In this document: in pieces, positions 39,801-46,653 of the stretch
How the letters are laid out: each line of letters begins with the position of its first letter
How positions within the stretch are numbered: position 1 is the stretch's first letter
Assembly (NCBI RefSeq): GCF_004295585.1
Contig: NZ_AP019400.1
Location: 5,983,501 to 6,047,500 of the forward strand
Source: Cohnella abietis
Lineage (GTDB): Bacteria; Bacillota; Bacilli; Paenibacillales; Paenibacillaceae
Reading direction: 5' to 3'
Length of the DNA stretch: 64,000 nt
Made by a program: the position numbers and the translations under genes
The notes under the pieces: model-generated
Seen by the model: only the letters and a program-made list of their open reading frames with translations
Databases searched by the model: none
What the model was told of the DNA's origin: nothing

Positions 39801-39805
39801 AACAT
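33812..39805 (-). CDS. giant SLH-anchored surface protein with LamG, FN3, DNRLRE and Ig-like domains
   Basis: A 1,997-residue secreted protein. Order: signal peptide (about 1-33); LamG (42-240); FN3-like (250-345); a second LamG plus FN3 (357-670) closely similar to the first; a BIG2-like domain; a DNRLRE domain (about 755-925) with LRYGILKYDLSGI; FN3; a third LamG (about 1030-1215); four BIG2-type domains (about 1225-1580); a C-terminal module; three SLH domains (about 1790-1997). No catalytic domain was recognised. The ATG has AGGAGGACAAATA upstream. The upstream region carries a long array of TTAACA-like hexamers, and the phosphoesterase gene follows. I infer a carbohydrate-binding or scaffold partner made under phosphate limitation. 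Confidence 0.88.
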   Translation of the reverse strand: MFIIEKKISKLIVSSLVFFLLISSFNMPSYVKAVQPGMLDDQLLFLPFEGSVLDGSGNKNHGTAQGTLSYPAGTIGDKAIDTTGLGSIGLDANKFKFSDSQDFTISFWLKTNDQSPDMTIVSNKNWTSGANPGWQIGVSGGKLTVNYKGALKTRVDLPKNFVVSDGSWHHVVVSYKRSSLATVYIDNASKGTLDIANTGNIDTALKLNIGKDGNDGWSYKGSLDDFRIFKRALDSTEVQQLYTIKTTQNSSNAPLWPVNSSLTGVPVSPTEYQLTWTAAEVNNSVDSIGATLYQIYKNDKSVGTVSGDTYSYTVTDLIPNEKVTFRVEAMDRLGNVSNSGPSKSFGEVVEAGMMDQQLLFLPFEGSVLDASGYNNHGIAQDRLSYSEGIIGEKAADTSGFGSIELNASKFKFGTAQDFSISFWVKTNDPSSEMTVISNKDWDSGGNLGWQIGVTAGKLTVNYKGASTARVDLPKTFVVGDDSWHHVVVSYKRSSLAQVYVDNELKGSLNIANAGNIDTSLGLNIGKDGKGNWAFKGNLDDFRIFKKALDDAEVQQLYKIKATQNSSGAPIWPANSSLTGVLTGPTEYQLTWPTAAANAATDSVGATQYQVFKNDKLLSTLTSATHSYTVADLRPGELVSFRVEAMDRTGNLTDNGPTLSYRLPGISINHAIAKVVTGEAIVLAAAVYPVSSPLQWEVDQTGIVQIDATGNKAVITGLSAGTVNVKVSDGTLTATTKVIVTAKSIPDINGKVIASVTDDTFVQASPSTDNYGSQPFVDIKNSLAANTNLRYGILKYDLSGISREDMEDIESVTLNMYGSITDVRATDSIIQQVTAFGISDNNWNENTITFANMPNMNESLQSLPFSNKLGWRQLDITSYAKARLASDKGVSIGLKEVSGDYTVSLYSKENTDSTYKSHLVIKMKMKRPIEKLWPNGTQIELKPGAAGGLQISWPEAVDEFGIDKYRISMDGQNIATVSKLDRQFILKALRPGTTYTFKIEAGVSTGDWMSPSLSRAYLIPGRIMAGENEVPELDYSFEQSAVIDGGPSHHDGEAIGSPGVGYDPSFGKNVLSLNGSDAYVRVPHQPSLSPEYMSIITAFSLEDIYSAQTIVAKNKQSDYVMEYNPINKKLTARFYVWDMFNKAGTYVIVNSTTSLEANKIYHAVATYDGYTAKLYLNGVLEASQSESGAIGGSSKIDLTLGASLDATGKAFNYFNGKIDFVQLYDKVFSDAAVQALYSLYASSKTPEEITSIRWDIQSDWTVGLTGQAVVKKKDLNDVETIIQQRVIYMSSNPDIASISDSGLITPLRSGTTKLTVVYGKLVASKIITITEDAPQLLLLEGPGSLKIGESALLKAKISYASRPIEYVANGVIYTSNRPDIATVNPVTGAIIAVSRGIAIIHASFRGLDADWVINITEQPVVIDPEEAQLTSLVFTGPSLLDISKSGTTSLQATFSDGLVTQPEQGDGVVYRSESPNVATIDPVTGVVNAHNYGTVQITATYRSFTAGFMLVVKGSTPPVESEDGLKSLRLIGPSSIRVGELGTYLLEAAYSQSAARDVTQWAEWSTQNSNILRIEGPGVIKGLQPGTSVITAVYKDLITSYPITVELKSDGNNGGSSYNPVVEPANKQIYRINNSDFTGPSAKQSIQLKDDVEQAVFAVDAGTVLGNRSVELKKNGLILEVPGNLLQSLQAQFSDNKIEKAPIVLSFPALVESAKKEWVRKAEERVSAGVKLNPVTAMYEISFNALSDNKNSVPMPQRLSKPIQAVFSVAPGADRELYGVYRLLDDGSMKYVGGKAIEEGIRVDIEESGRYVVMEYRKGYGDVMPDHWAYRTIEIMSAKHKVEGVSENKFEPNKAVSRAEFIAMLVKTFNIPQQSTDSFGDVPADAWYSSYIGGAAALGLVKGRHGDQFEPNSTITREEMAVLLVRVYENLSGVLATAASQRFADSNSFASWSQDAINFSAKLGLLEGSGNKMFYPQHNATRAEVAQVLLKMLNKDIK
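37815..39705 (-). repeat. tandem duplication of a LamG+FN3 coding module (945-bp offset)
   Basis: Two adjacent segments of the 1,997-residue gene encode nearly the same order of residues, each starting with QLLFLPFEGSVLD and passing through SWHHVVVSYKRSSLA and DDFRIFK. The same bases recur at an offset of 945 (for example CAGAAAAAGCAGCTG near 39668 and 38723), or 315 codons. Boundaries are approximate. Confidence 0.8.
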
Positions 39806-39904
39806 TTATTTGTCCTCCTAGCTTAATTTTGCTTTTGCTATCAATGGCTTACTAGTATTCTGACTTAACAAGTTCACCTTCTTTTGGTTTGGTTTGTTTC
39901 TCTA

Positions 39905-39990
39905 ACTATATAATAGTTTTGTTAAACACATATTAAATGCATGTTTATTAATTGTTTTTTACTTGTTTTTATTGTTTTTGACTTTGTTTT
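39905..39990 (-). promoter_or_regulatory. Pho-box-like hexamer array upstream of the SLH pair
   Basis: On the plus strand TGTTAA (39920), TATTAA (39931), TGTTTA (39942), TGTTTT (39953) and TGTTTT (39964) recur exactly every 11 bases, with two more TGTTTT at 39973 and 39985. On the coding strand these are TTAACA/AAAACA-like repeats separated by five bases, the PhoP layout known from Bacillus. A -10-like TATAGT lies at 39910-39905, 20 bases after the TTAATA hexamer. PhoP binding is inferred. Confidence 0.7.
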
Positions 39991-40050
39991 TTTAGTAAGA
40001 ACAAACTAATGCTTTTATTAAAAAATTACAACCAACCGACAACAAAAATA

Positions 40051-40076
40051 GGCCAACCAGTAAAAACTGGCTGACC
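40051..40076 (-). terminator. second terminator after the DeoR1 gene
   Basis: On the minus strand an 11-bp stem (two G-U pairs that hold only in leftward RNA) around a short AT loop, followed by TATTTTTGTT. Confidence 0.7.
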
Positions 40077-40090
40077 TGACAATACAAAAA

Positions 40091-40110
40091 GCCCAAGTTT
40101 TTCACTGGGC
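40091..40110 (-). terminator. first terminator after the DeoR1 gene
   Basis: On the minus strand GCCCA and TGGGC flank an A-rich loop and are followed directly by TTTTTG, 17 bases after the DeoR stop. Confidence 0.8.
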
Positions 40111-40126
40111 AAATAAACGTATTTTT

Positions 40127-40912
40127 CTATTTAGCGTGAATCCAGTTAACATCTTTTATTCCAAGGTAATCTTTCCACTGCTTTGGAACAGCCACATCAC
40201 TTACGATGCAATCAACCTCGTTCAAATCCGCTATCTTATAAAATTGCATCAAGCCGAACTTCGATTGGTCGGTAAGAACAATGGATTGTTTAGAATGCTC
40301 CATCATCTTTCCAGCCATTCGTCCTCGTTCCTCATCAAAGCCTGTAATCCCTTTATCCATCATGATTCCATCTATAGAAATAAACGCTTTATCTGCGTAA
40401 AAGCTTTCCACCATTTTTTCTGCGACTGAACCTGCGACCCGCGAATGTGCAGCGTTAACCTTCCCCCCAATGAAAAAGATATCGCCTGAGAAGATCATTT
40501 TATTATTGTAATCTATCAGCAAGTGTAATACAGGAACAGAGACCGTAAGCACCGTAATATTTTTTTTGTTCAATAAATAATCAATCATATGCAAAGTAGT
40601 CGTGCCATCATCAATAAAAATAATATCATTGTCTTCTACCAGAGCAGCAGCCGCCCTGCCAATTCTTCGCTTCTCCTCAGCGTGGATGACTTCTCTTTTC
40701 AGATGGGAAGGCTCCTCACGAGAGAGATTAATTTTAACAGCGCCACCATATACACGCTTTAGTTTATTTTCCTCTTCCAGCTCCTCCAAATACTTGCGAA
40801 TCGTCTCTGAAGACACCTTGAGTTTAGTCACTAAATCGTTTGTAGTCACTTTTCCCTCTAGGTTTAGCTGATTCAATATATAATTCTTGCGCTCCTCACC
40901 TATTAATGACAT
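40127..40912 (-). CDS. DeoR/GlpR-family regulator (DeoR1)
   Basis: A 261-residue regulator. The N-terminal helix-turn-helix is TNDLVTKLKVSSETIRKYLE, and the DeoR sugar-phosphate-sensor domain has FIDDGTTTLHMIDYLL, FIGGKV and VLTDQSKFG. The start ATG at 40912 has GGGGG nine bases upstream; the frame continues to 40963 without support. It is closely similar to the second regulator at 48975 (both begin MSLIGEERK and share much of the HTH). It lies 116 bases after hupE and before tandem terminators, so it may close the phn transcript. Its ligand may be a phosphorylated sugar from C-P lyase turnover, which is inference. Confidence 0.9.
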   Translation of the reverse strand: MSLIGEERKNYILNQLNLEGKVTTNDLVTKLKVSSETIRKYLEELEEENKLKRVYGGAVKINLSREEPSHLKREVIHAEEKRRIGRAAAALVEDNDIIFIDDGTTTLHMIDYLLNKKNITVLTVSVPVLHLLIDYNNKMIFSGDIFFIGGKVNAAHSRVAGSVAEKMVESFYADKAFISIDGIMMDKGITGFDEERGRMAGKMMEHSKQSIVLTDQSKFGLMQFYKIADLNEVDCIVSDVAVPKQWKDYLGIKDVNWIHAK

Positions 40913-41028
40913 AAATGAATTCCCCCTTAGCCGTTGTATTCTTCTGCAATTATAGGAGAACATTTAAGTATTTGCAAAATTTTTTCCGTACATTGGTTAC
41001 TTTTGATTGAAATTCATTGTTTTTCAGC

Positions 41029-42156
41029 TCAAGGCATTAACCGTTGTATCGTCCAGAAAAGACCTATCGCAACGATAACACCCGATAACCACCGCATAGT
41101 CCACATATGGAAAGAGCGTTTCTGCCACCACGACAGCAAAGGTAATAGCGCCAAAACTAGAATCAACTGGATCACTTCGATCCCTAGATTAAAGCTAATA
41201 AGCACTCCAGCAAGATGCTCCTTAGTAATTGGCATCTCTTGCAATGCGCTAGCAAATCCTAATCCATGCACCAAGCCAAAAAGAAAAACAATTATCCAAC
41301 GACGAGAAAGGCCCTTTCCCCAAATATTTTCAATGGCCGTATAGCAAATGCTCAGTGCAATAATGATCTCCACCCATTTGGACGGGAAATCCACCCACCC
41401 TAAAACTGCTAAAGTCAATGTTAGGCTATGTGCTACTGTGAATGCAGTTACAATTAAGGCATACTGGCGGATCGTTTGGGGTCGAAGTAGAAACGTTAAT
41501 AAAAACAATAAATGATCGTACCCGCCCAAAATATGCTCCACACCGAAGAAGAAAAAGGTTTTTAGGGTAGAAATAAGATTGGGATTGGAAACATTGCCCT
41601 CATTGGGCTGGGGGGACGCATTCTCGGGAAGCTGTGTTTCCCAGCTACGTGTGTCTCCCTTTAGAATCGTTTCTACCATTTCACCGTTATACTGATAAAC
41701 CAAAAAATGCACATAATTAGAAATAGAATCATTCAGAAATAACGAATCTTCCACTCGAATAGTGCTTCCGGGAGCTACAGCTGGAAATTCTATTGCAAAG
41801 GTAAGCATCGTCCCGTTCGTCATGTCTTCAAGTACAATATCAATAATATTACCTCGCTGAGGCAAACCATTATAGCTTAATAGAAGGTTGCTCGCTATCC
41901 AAGATTCTAAGCTAGCTTCCTCTTGAACAATTTCTTCCTTTTCTACCCTATTGTTATGGTTACTATCTAAGTCTATCTTTTCTATTACCGATTTCTCATC
42001 AATCGAGAATTCAAACGTTACAATCTGTTCTGATACGGTTAAAACACCATATGAAGCGCTATTAGCGTGAGCCGAAACCTGTGATGCTGTTCCCATAAAC
42101 AACAATCCGAGGCAAGCCAGCAAGCAGGTACATCGTATTAGTAGCCTACGTATCAT
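41029..42156 (-). CDS. HupE/UreJ-like membrane protein with extracellular EF-hand loop
   Basis: A 375-residue membrane protein. It has a signal peptide (about 1-29), an extracellular domain of about 170 residues, then six or seven membrane helices with HILGGYDHLLFLL and FGLVHGLGFASALQEM, typical of HupE/UreJ_2 proteins proposed to carry nickel or cobalt. Residues 64-75 (DSNHNNRVEKEE) form a textbook 12-residue EF-hand calcium loop. It follows phnPP by 46 bases on the same strand. It may supply or gate a metal for the phosphonate pathway, but the metal and role are unproven. Confidence 0.82.
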   Translation of the reverse strand: MIRRLLIRCTCLLACLGLLFMGTASQVSAHANSASYGVLTVSEQIVTFEFSIDEKSVIEKIDLDSNHNNRVEKEEIVQEEASLESWIASNLLLSYNGLPQRGNIIDIVLEDMTNGTMLTFAIEFPAVAPGSTIRVEDSLFLNDSISNYVHFLVYQYNGEMVETILKGDTRSWETQLPENASPQPNEGNVSNPNLISTLKTFFFFGVEHILGGYDHLLFLLTFLLRPQTIRQYALIVTAFTVAHSLTLTLAVLGWVDFPSKWVEIIIALSICYTAIENIWGKGLSRRWIIVFLFGLVHGLGFASALQEMPITKEHLAGVLISFNLGIEVIQLILVLALLPLLSWWQKRSFHMWTMRWLSGVIVAIGLFWTIQRLMP

Positions 42157-42202
42157 TTTATCTGAATCCTCCCTGTCTGAGCTGTCTGGCTTGGTATCCC
42201 TC

Positions 42203-43048
42203 TTAAGTAGCCTTTTCCTGCAATCTCATCAGATGCTCTTCCCCAATGCTTTTGCTGCCCAATGGACATCCCTCGCGTTCACCGTAGAAGCCATGGAAGT
42301 CCGATCCTCCGGTTTGCAGCAGGCCAAAATTAACCGCGATTTGACGCGACAGCTTCTCCGCCTGCTCATCATGAAGGGGGTGGAGAACTTCAATTCCCTG
42401 TAGCCCCGCCGTTTTCCATGCTGGTACAGCCGCAAAATTATTAAATTGCTTCGGATGGGCAAGTACGGGAACGCCACCTGCTTGACGAATGGCATCGATA
42501 GCGTCATAGACGTTCACGTAATCCAGCTTCATGTAAGCAATCCCTTCAGCTGCCCCGTCTTCTCCGCGGGAAAATAGTTTTTTGTACAATGTGCCGTAAA
42601 TCGTCTCCGTGTACCCCTTGGTGAGCAAAGCGTGCATAATATGCTGCTTATAAACTCCCGTTCCGCCTACTGCGTAGCTTTCTACCAGTTCCCACGAGAT
42701 ATCGTATCCTGCGGCTATGATCCTCTCAACCATGGCATAAGATGCTTCGTGCCGCTTCTTGATCATAGGCTCGCATAGCTCAGAGAGCGCATTGTGCCCC
42801 GGAGTGACGTATAAGCCAAGAATATGCGCACGGGTTTGCCTGGAATAATCGTACGCCGAGATTTCAATTCCTGGAATGATATGAACTCCAAGCTCATGCC
42901 CAATGAGCTTGGCTTCTAGCAATCCGCTAGTCGTATCATGATCCGTGATGGCCAAGTGGGATACCCCTTCCTCCTTTGCCATGGAAATCACTTCGCGTAT
43001 CGTGAAGGAATTGTCGGATACTTTCGTATGGCAGTGCAGATCAATCAT
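42203..43048 (-). CDS. phnPP: PHP-family cyclic phosphate dihydrolase (PhnPP)
   Basis: A 281-residue cytoplasmic metal hydrolase of the PHP family. The signature DLHCHTKVSDNS gives H5, H7 and D12 as metal ligands; AITDHDTTSG, HPKQF and GGSDFHG complete the set. In Eggerthella and Clostridium, PhnPP opens 5-phosphoribose 1,2-cyclic phosphate and removes the phosphate to give ribose 5-phosphate, replacing E. coli PhnP and PhnN, neither of which is present here. Its ATG overlaps the phnM stop by four bases, which supports the assignment. This gene releases the phosphate gained by C-P lyase. Confidence 0.85.
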   Translation of the reverse strand: MIDLHCHTKVSDNSFTIREVISMAKEEGVSHLAITDHDTTSGLLEAKLIGHELGVHIIPGIEISAYDYSRQTRAHILGLYVTPGHNALSELCEPMIKKRHEASYAMVERIIAAGYDISWELVESYAVGGTGVYKQHIMHALLTKGYTETIYGTLYKKLFSRGEDGAAEGIAYMKLDYVNVYDAIDAIRQAGGVPVLAHPKQFNNFAAVPAWKTAGLQGIEVLHPLHDEQAEKLSRQIAVNFGLLQTGGSDFHGFYGEREGCPLGSKSIGEEHLMRLQEKAT

Positions 43049-44241
43049 GCGCCCTTCTCCTCCTCAAAGAAATTCGCCGCATAGACGACGGTTCCGCCAA
43101 CTAGCGTGCTGCGCACGATCGGGTATTCGTCATGAAGCTCCAACACGACCAAGTCGGCGACTTTCCCTACTTCTACTGAACCAAAATGAGCTTCGATTCC
43201 AAGAGCCTCTGCCGGATGATAAGTAACCATGCGTACAGCTTTAGACAATTCAATTCCGCTCGCCACAATGTGGAATAAGGCCGGTAGTAAAGAAGAAGGA
43301 TGATAGTCCGAGCATAGAATATCCGCAGCGCCTGACTTAATCGCATCGATCGCGCGCATGTTATGGTTATGAGATGCCCCTCTAACGACGTTGGGAGCTC
43401 CAACGCTTACGTGCATCCTTTTGGATGCGGCCGCTTGCGCTGCTTCCAGATTTACCGGGAACTCACTGATGGCCACGCCTAGCTCATGCATCCAATTCAC
43501 CTTATCTAACGTATCATCGTCATGCGATGCGGTAACGACCCCTTTGGACTGCGCATATCGGACGACTTCAGCTATCCGGCTCCAATCGACCTGATCCTTT
43601 AAGCCGCTCAGCTGGTCTATCGTACGGTCCGCTTCTTCACGCGTCATGTTCTCGCTGCCCATCAAATAATTCTGATACACTTCACGGTTGCTGTACTGGC
43701 CTTGGCCTGGAGTATGATCCATTAAGGAGAGCAAGTCGATTTGCTCACGGTCAAGCATTCCCTTCACCATATCGAGACCTGGAACGTTCGTTATCTCGTA
43801 ACGCATATGGATGCGATGACGAATCATCGCAGGTTCGCCTCGTTTGCTAGCCACGAATTCAACGATCCGCGCTACCATCTCATCATTGCGTACAGGAGTC
43901 CCGTCTGAGGAACAAATAGAATGATATAAAGTCGTAATGCCTACAGCCGTCATTTTCTTCTCCAGCTCGTACATCGCCATCTCCAGTGGGAATATAGACC
44001 CCGGACGCGGCTGAACCTCCCTCTCAATAGCATCGCTATGGGTTTCGATAATGCCAGGCATAACGAACATTCCCGCCGCATCCAATACCTGTGCCTCTGG
44101 CGCTTCGAAACGTCCCGTTCCACTCTCTGCAATAGACGCGATTCGTCCTTCGCGAACAATTACATCCCCTTCGTACACCCGATCGGGTCCAATAATTCGC
44201 CCATTTTCGATCACTAACGGCTTTCCGCTTAACCCGTTCAT
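43045..44241 (-). CDS. phnM: PhnM, RPnTP diphosphohydrolase of the C-P lyase pathway
   Basis: A 398-residue amidohydrolase-superfamily enzyme that removes diphosphate from the 5-triphosphoribosyl phosphonate. Metal-site motifs are GIIETHSDAIE, the mid-barrel VTASHDDDTLDKV and ILCSDYHPSS near the C-terminus. It overlaps phnL upstream and phnPP downstream by four bases each, so translation of the three is coupled. Confidence 0.95.
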   Translation of the reverse strand: MNGLSGKPLVIENGRIIGPDRVYEGDVIVREGRIASIAESGTGRFEAPEAQVLDAAGMFVMPGIIETHSDAIEREVQPRPGSIFPLEMAMYELEKKMTAVGITTLYHSICSSDGTPVRNDEMVARIVEFVASKRGEPAMIRHRIHMRYEITNVPGLDMVKGMLDREQIDLLSLMDHTPGQGQYSNREVYQNYLMGSENMTREEADRTIDQLSGLKDQVDWSRIAEVVRYAQSKGVVTASHDDDTLDKVNWMHELGVAISEFPVNLEAAQAAASKRMHVSVGAPNVVRGASHNHNMRAIDAIKSGAADILCSDYHPSSLLPALFHIVASGIELSKAVRMVTYHPAEALGIEAHFGSVEVGKVADLVVLELHDEYPIVRSTLVGGTVVYAANFFEEEKGA

Positions 44242-44939
44242 ACTCCCATCAACCTTCCGTCGCGCATGTTATATTCCTCGTCCACAACCTTCTCCATGAA
44301 ATCCAGATCGTGGAATATGCCTATCATGCTAGTTCCTTGCTTCTTAAGATCCATAATCATATCGCGCACCGCTTCTTTAGAACCGTTGTCCAATGAGGCT
44401 GTCGGCTCGTCCAATAATAGAAACTTAGGACGTTTCACCATGGCGCGTGCTAGATTCAACCGTAGCTTCTCACCGCCGCTGAAAGTATTGGGATACGTAT
44501 CCCACAGCGATGGAGATAAACCGAAATGACTTAGTATCGCACGTGCTTCGGCAGATGCAGCAGCTACATGAGAACCTGCGGCCACCAATTCTTGCTCTAC
44601 CGCCTCAAGCGCTGTAATTCTTGGAAGCAGCTTCAGGAATTGCGATACATAACCAATTTCCTTCAACCGAATATCAACGATTTCCCTTTCGGTGGCTTTC
44701 GCCAGGTCTATTCTGCCGAAACAATCAGATTCGTAAACCATCGTACCTTCTGTCGGAATGTAGGTCCGATATATACATTTAAGAATAGTCGACTTTCCTG
44801 CGCCGCTTTTGCCAGTAATCCCGATAAAAGCGCCATGCTTCAATGTGAGATTTATGTCAGTACATGCAGTAATTCGTTTTCCTTCGAACTGATGAAGATG
44901 AAACGTTTTGCTTAGGTTTTCTATTTGCAGCAATGGCAT
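44238..44939 (-). CDS. phnL: PhnL, ABC-type ATPase subunit of C-P lyase
   Basis: A 233-residue ABC-ATPase-like protein with Walker A GKSGAGKST at 43-51, FSGGEKLRLNLARAMV and Walker B FLLLDEPTASLD. It has no permease partner; in E. coli PhnL acts with PhnI, PhnG and PhnH to make the ribosyl phosphonate triphosphate and is a component of the C-P lyase complex. It lies 15 bases after phnK. Confidence 0.95.
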   Translation of the reverse strand: MPLLQIENLSKTFHLHQFEGKRITACTDINLTLKHGAFIGITGKSGAGKSTILKCIYRTYIPTEGTMVYESDCFGRIDLAKATEREIVDIRLKEIGYVSQFLKLLPRITALEAVEQELVAAGSHVAAASAEARAILSHFGLSPSLWDTYPNTFSGGEKLRLNLARAMVKRPKFLLLDEPTASLDNGSKEAVRDMIMDLKKQGTSMIGIFHDLDFMEKVVDEEYNMRDGRLMGV

Positions 44940-44954
44940 TTCGGTAAACCCTCC

Positions 44955-45788
44955 CTACAATAACGAGTTAATCAGCAACTGCGTGTATTCGTGCTGCGGA
45001 TCCTCCATGATCTGATCGGTCAAGCCTTGCTCAACGATACGTCCGTTTTTCATGACGATCGTCCGATTCGTTAGCATTCGGATTACAGAGAAATCATGCG
45101 ATACGACAACCATCGTAATCCCGAGCTCCCGTTGAATTTGCCTAATCAGGTCCAGCACGTTCGCCTGAACAGATACGTCTAGACCTGTCGTTACCTCATC
45201 CAGCAGCAAGAGCGGCGGATTATTCGCCATCGCTTTCGAGATTTGAACGCGCTGCTGCATACCACCGCTAAAATATCGCGGCTGATCGTCAATACGTTCT
45301 ATCGGAATGAGCGTTTTGCCCAAGAGCTCCTTCGCACGATCCCTAATCGTTCCGATATGATAGCAATCCGCCATAAGTAGCTTCTCGGCAATATTGCCGC
45401 CCGTGGAGTAATCAAGCCTCAATCCGAGGTGGGGATTCTGATAGACCATACCCATAAGATGATTGCGAACCCAACGCTGCTGGCGATTGTTGAGACTATA
45501 TAAATTCGTTCTGCCTTCTTCGTAATTTTGCAGCAGATATTCCCCGGAAGTCGGCTGTTCATCGAAGTACAACGTCTTTACGAGTGTGCTCTTTCCCGAA
45601 CCGCTTTCGCCGACGATGCCGAGCACTTCGCCAGGATAGACATCGAACGATACATCGGCGCAAGCCACTATTGTCCCGCAAGCCGGACAAATATTGCTAG
45701 CAAACTGTGGCCCGGTAAGCTCCAAGCAAGAAGCACAGCCTCTGCCGTATAGCTTGCTTAAATTACGCAAAGTCAACATGTTATTCAT
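44955..45788 (-). CDS. phnK: PhnK, ABC-type ATPase subunit of C-P lyase
   Basis: A 277-residue ATPase with Walker A GESGSGKST at 60-68, FSGGMQQRVQISKAM and LLLLDEVTTGLDV. An unusual insert between the first strands carries five cysteines (18, 21, 34, 37, 43), a possible zinc or cluster site seen in Gram-positive PhnK. The ATG is inside the phnJ stop region (eight-base overlap), with GGAG upstream. It caps the PhnGHIJ core complex. Confidence 0.94.
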   Translation of the reverse strand: MNNMLTLRNLSKLYGRGCASCLELTGPQFASNICPACGTIVACADVSFDVYPGEVLGIVGESGSGKSTLVKTLYFDEQPTSGEYLLQNYEEGRTNLYSLNNRQQRWVRNHLMGMVYQNPHLGLRLDYSTGGNIAEKLLMADCYHIGTIRDRAKELLGKTLIPIERIDDQPRYFSGGMQQRVQISKAMANNPPLLLLDEVTTGLDVSVQANVLDLIRQIQRELGITMVVVSHDFSVIRMLTNRTIVMKNGRIVEQGLTDQIMEDPQHEYTQLLINSLL

Positions 45789-46650
45789 GCCATTCAGCTC
45801 CTATGCTCACGGTTTCGCCTTCGGCTTCCTGCTGCTTCTTGCCGCAGTAGCTCGTATCCGAGCAATAATAATGGCGTTCTCCAGAGTTACGGTCGAACGA
45901 TTCCTCCAAGTACGTGTTCTTACTGCCGCATTTTTCACATCCGCCTTCAAAGCTCTCGACCGTAAACGGAAAGTCTTCGAACTGCAACGGAACGACGTCT
46001 GTATGGGGAGGAATGGCGTAAATCCGTTTTTCGCGCCCCGCTCCGAATAGAAACAAAGTATCCGCTTGATGAAGCTTAGGAACATCAAACCGGGGAATCG
46101 GAGACGGATCGCAAATATAGTGGCTTCCTACCAGCACAGGATAATCATACGAAATCCGGATTTCGTTCCACTTTACAATATCTTCGTACAGATGCACCCA
46201 CATTCTGCTGTAATCCCTTTCCGCGTGCATCCTTCTCGTTTCCTGCTCACTCGGCTCGACGGTCCGTAGCACTTCCGGCTGCGGGACTTGAAAGACAAGC
46301 ACCTGATCTGCAGACATTCTTTCTTCAGGAATACGGTGCCTTGTCTGGATTACCGTTGCCTTGAGCGTATCGACAGTCGTATCTACCTCACATGATCTGC
46401 TAATCAATTCTCGTAAATTACAAGCATTTACACTATCGTCGTTTCCTTGATCAATGACCTTTAATACGTCTTTCTTACCGGTAATCGCCAGCGTCAACTG
46501 AAGACCTCCCGTCCCCCAGCCTCGGGCAATCGGCATTTCCCTAGAGCCGAAAGGCACTTGGTAACCCGGGATCGCAATAGCCTTCAGTGTCTTGCGGCGG
46601 ATTTCCTTCTTCGTGTTCTCGTCCAGAAATCCATAATTGTAAGCGTTCAT
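45781..46650 (-). CDS. phnJ: PhnJ, radical SAM C-P lyase
   Basis: A 289-residue catalytic subunit that cleaves the carbon-phosphorus bond of 5-phosphoribosyl-1-phosphonate. The essential cysteines are all present: C238, C241, C263 and C269 (spacing C-x2-C-x21-C-x5-C), the same spacing as in the E. coli enzyme, where three bind the 4Fe-4S cluster and one forms the thiyl radical. The N-terminal GYQVPFGSREMPIARGWGTG is highly characteristic. It follows phnI by three bases. Confidence 0.97.
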   Translation of the reverse strand: MNAYNYGFLDENTKKEIRRKTLKAIAIPGYQVPFGSREMPIARGWGTGGLQLTLAITGKKDVLKVIDQGNDDSVNACNLRELISRSCEVDTTVDTLKATVIQTRHRIPEERMSADQVLVFQVPQPEVLRTVEPSEQETRRMHAERDYSRMWVHLYEDIVKWNEIRISYDYPVLVGSHYICDPSPIPRFDVPKLHQADTLFLFGAGREKRIYAIPPHTDVVPLQFEDFPFTVESFEGGCEKCGSKNTYLEESFDRNSGERHYYCSDTSYCGKKQQEAEGETVSIGAEWHE

Positions 46651-46653
46651 GCA

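Noticed and set aside
39920..39990. TTGTTT arrays as DeoR operators
   Set aside because: The two DeoR genes made this attractive, but the exact 11-bp period, the TTAACA hexamer and the -10 geometry fit PhoP better. DeoR binding in addition cannot be excluded.
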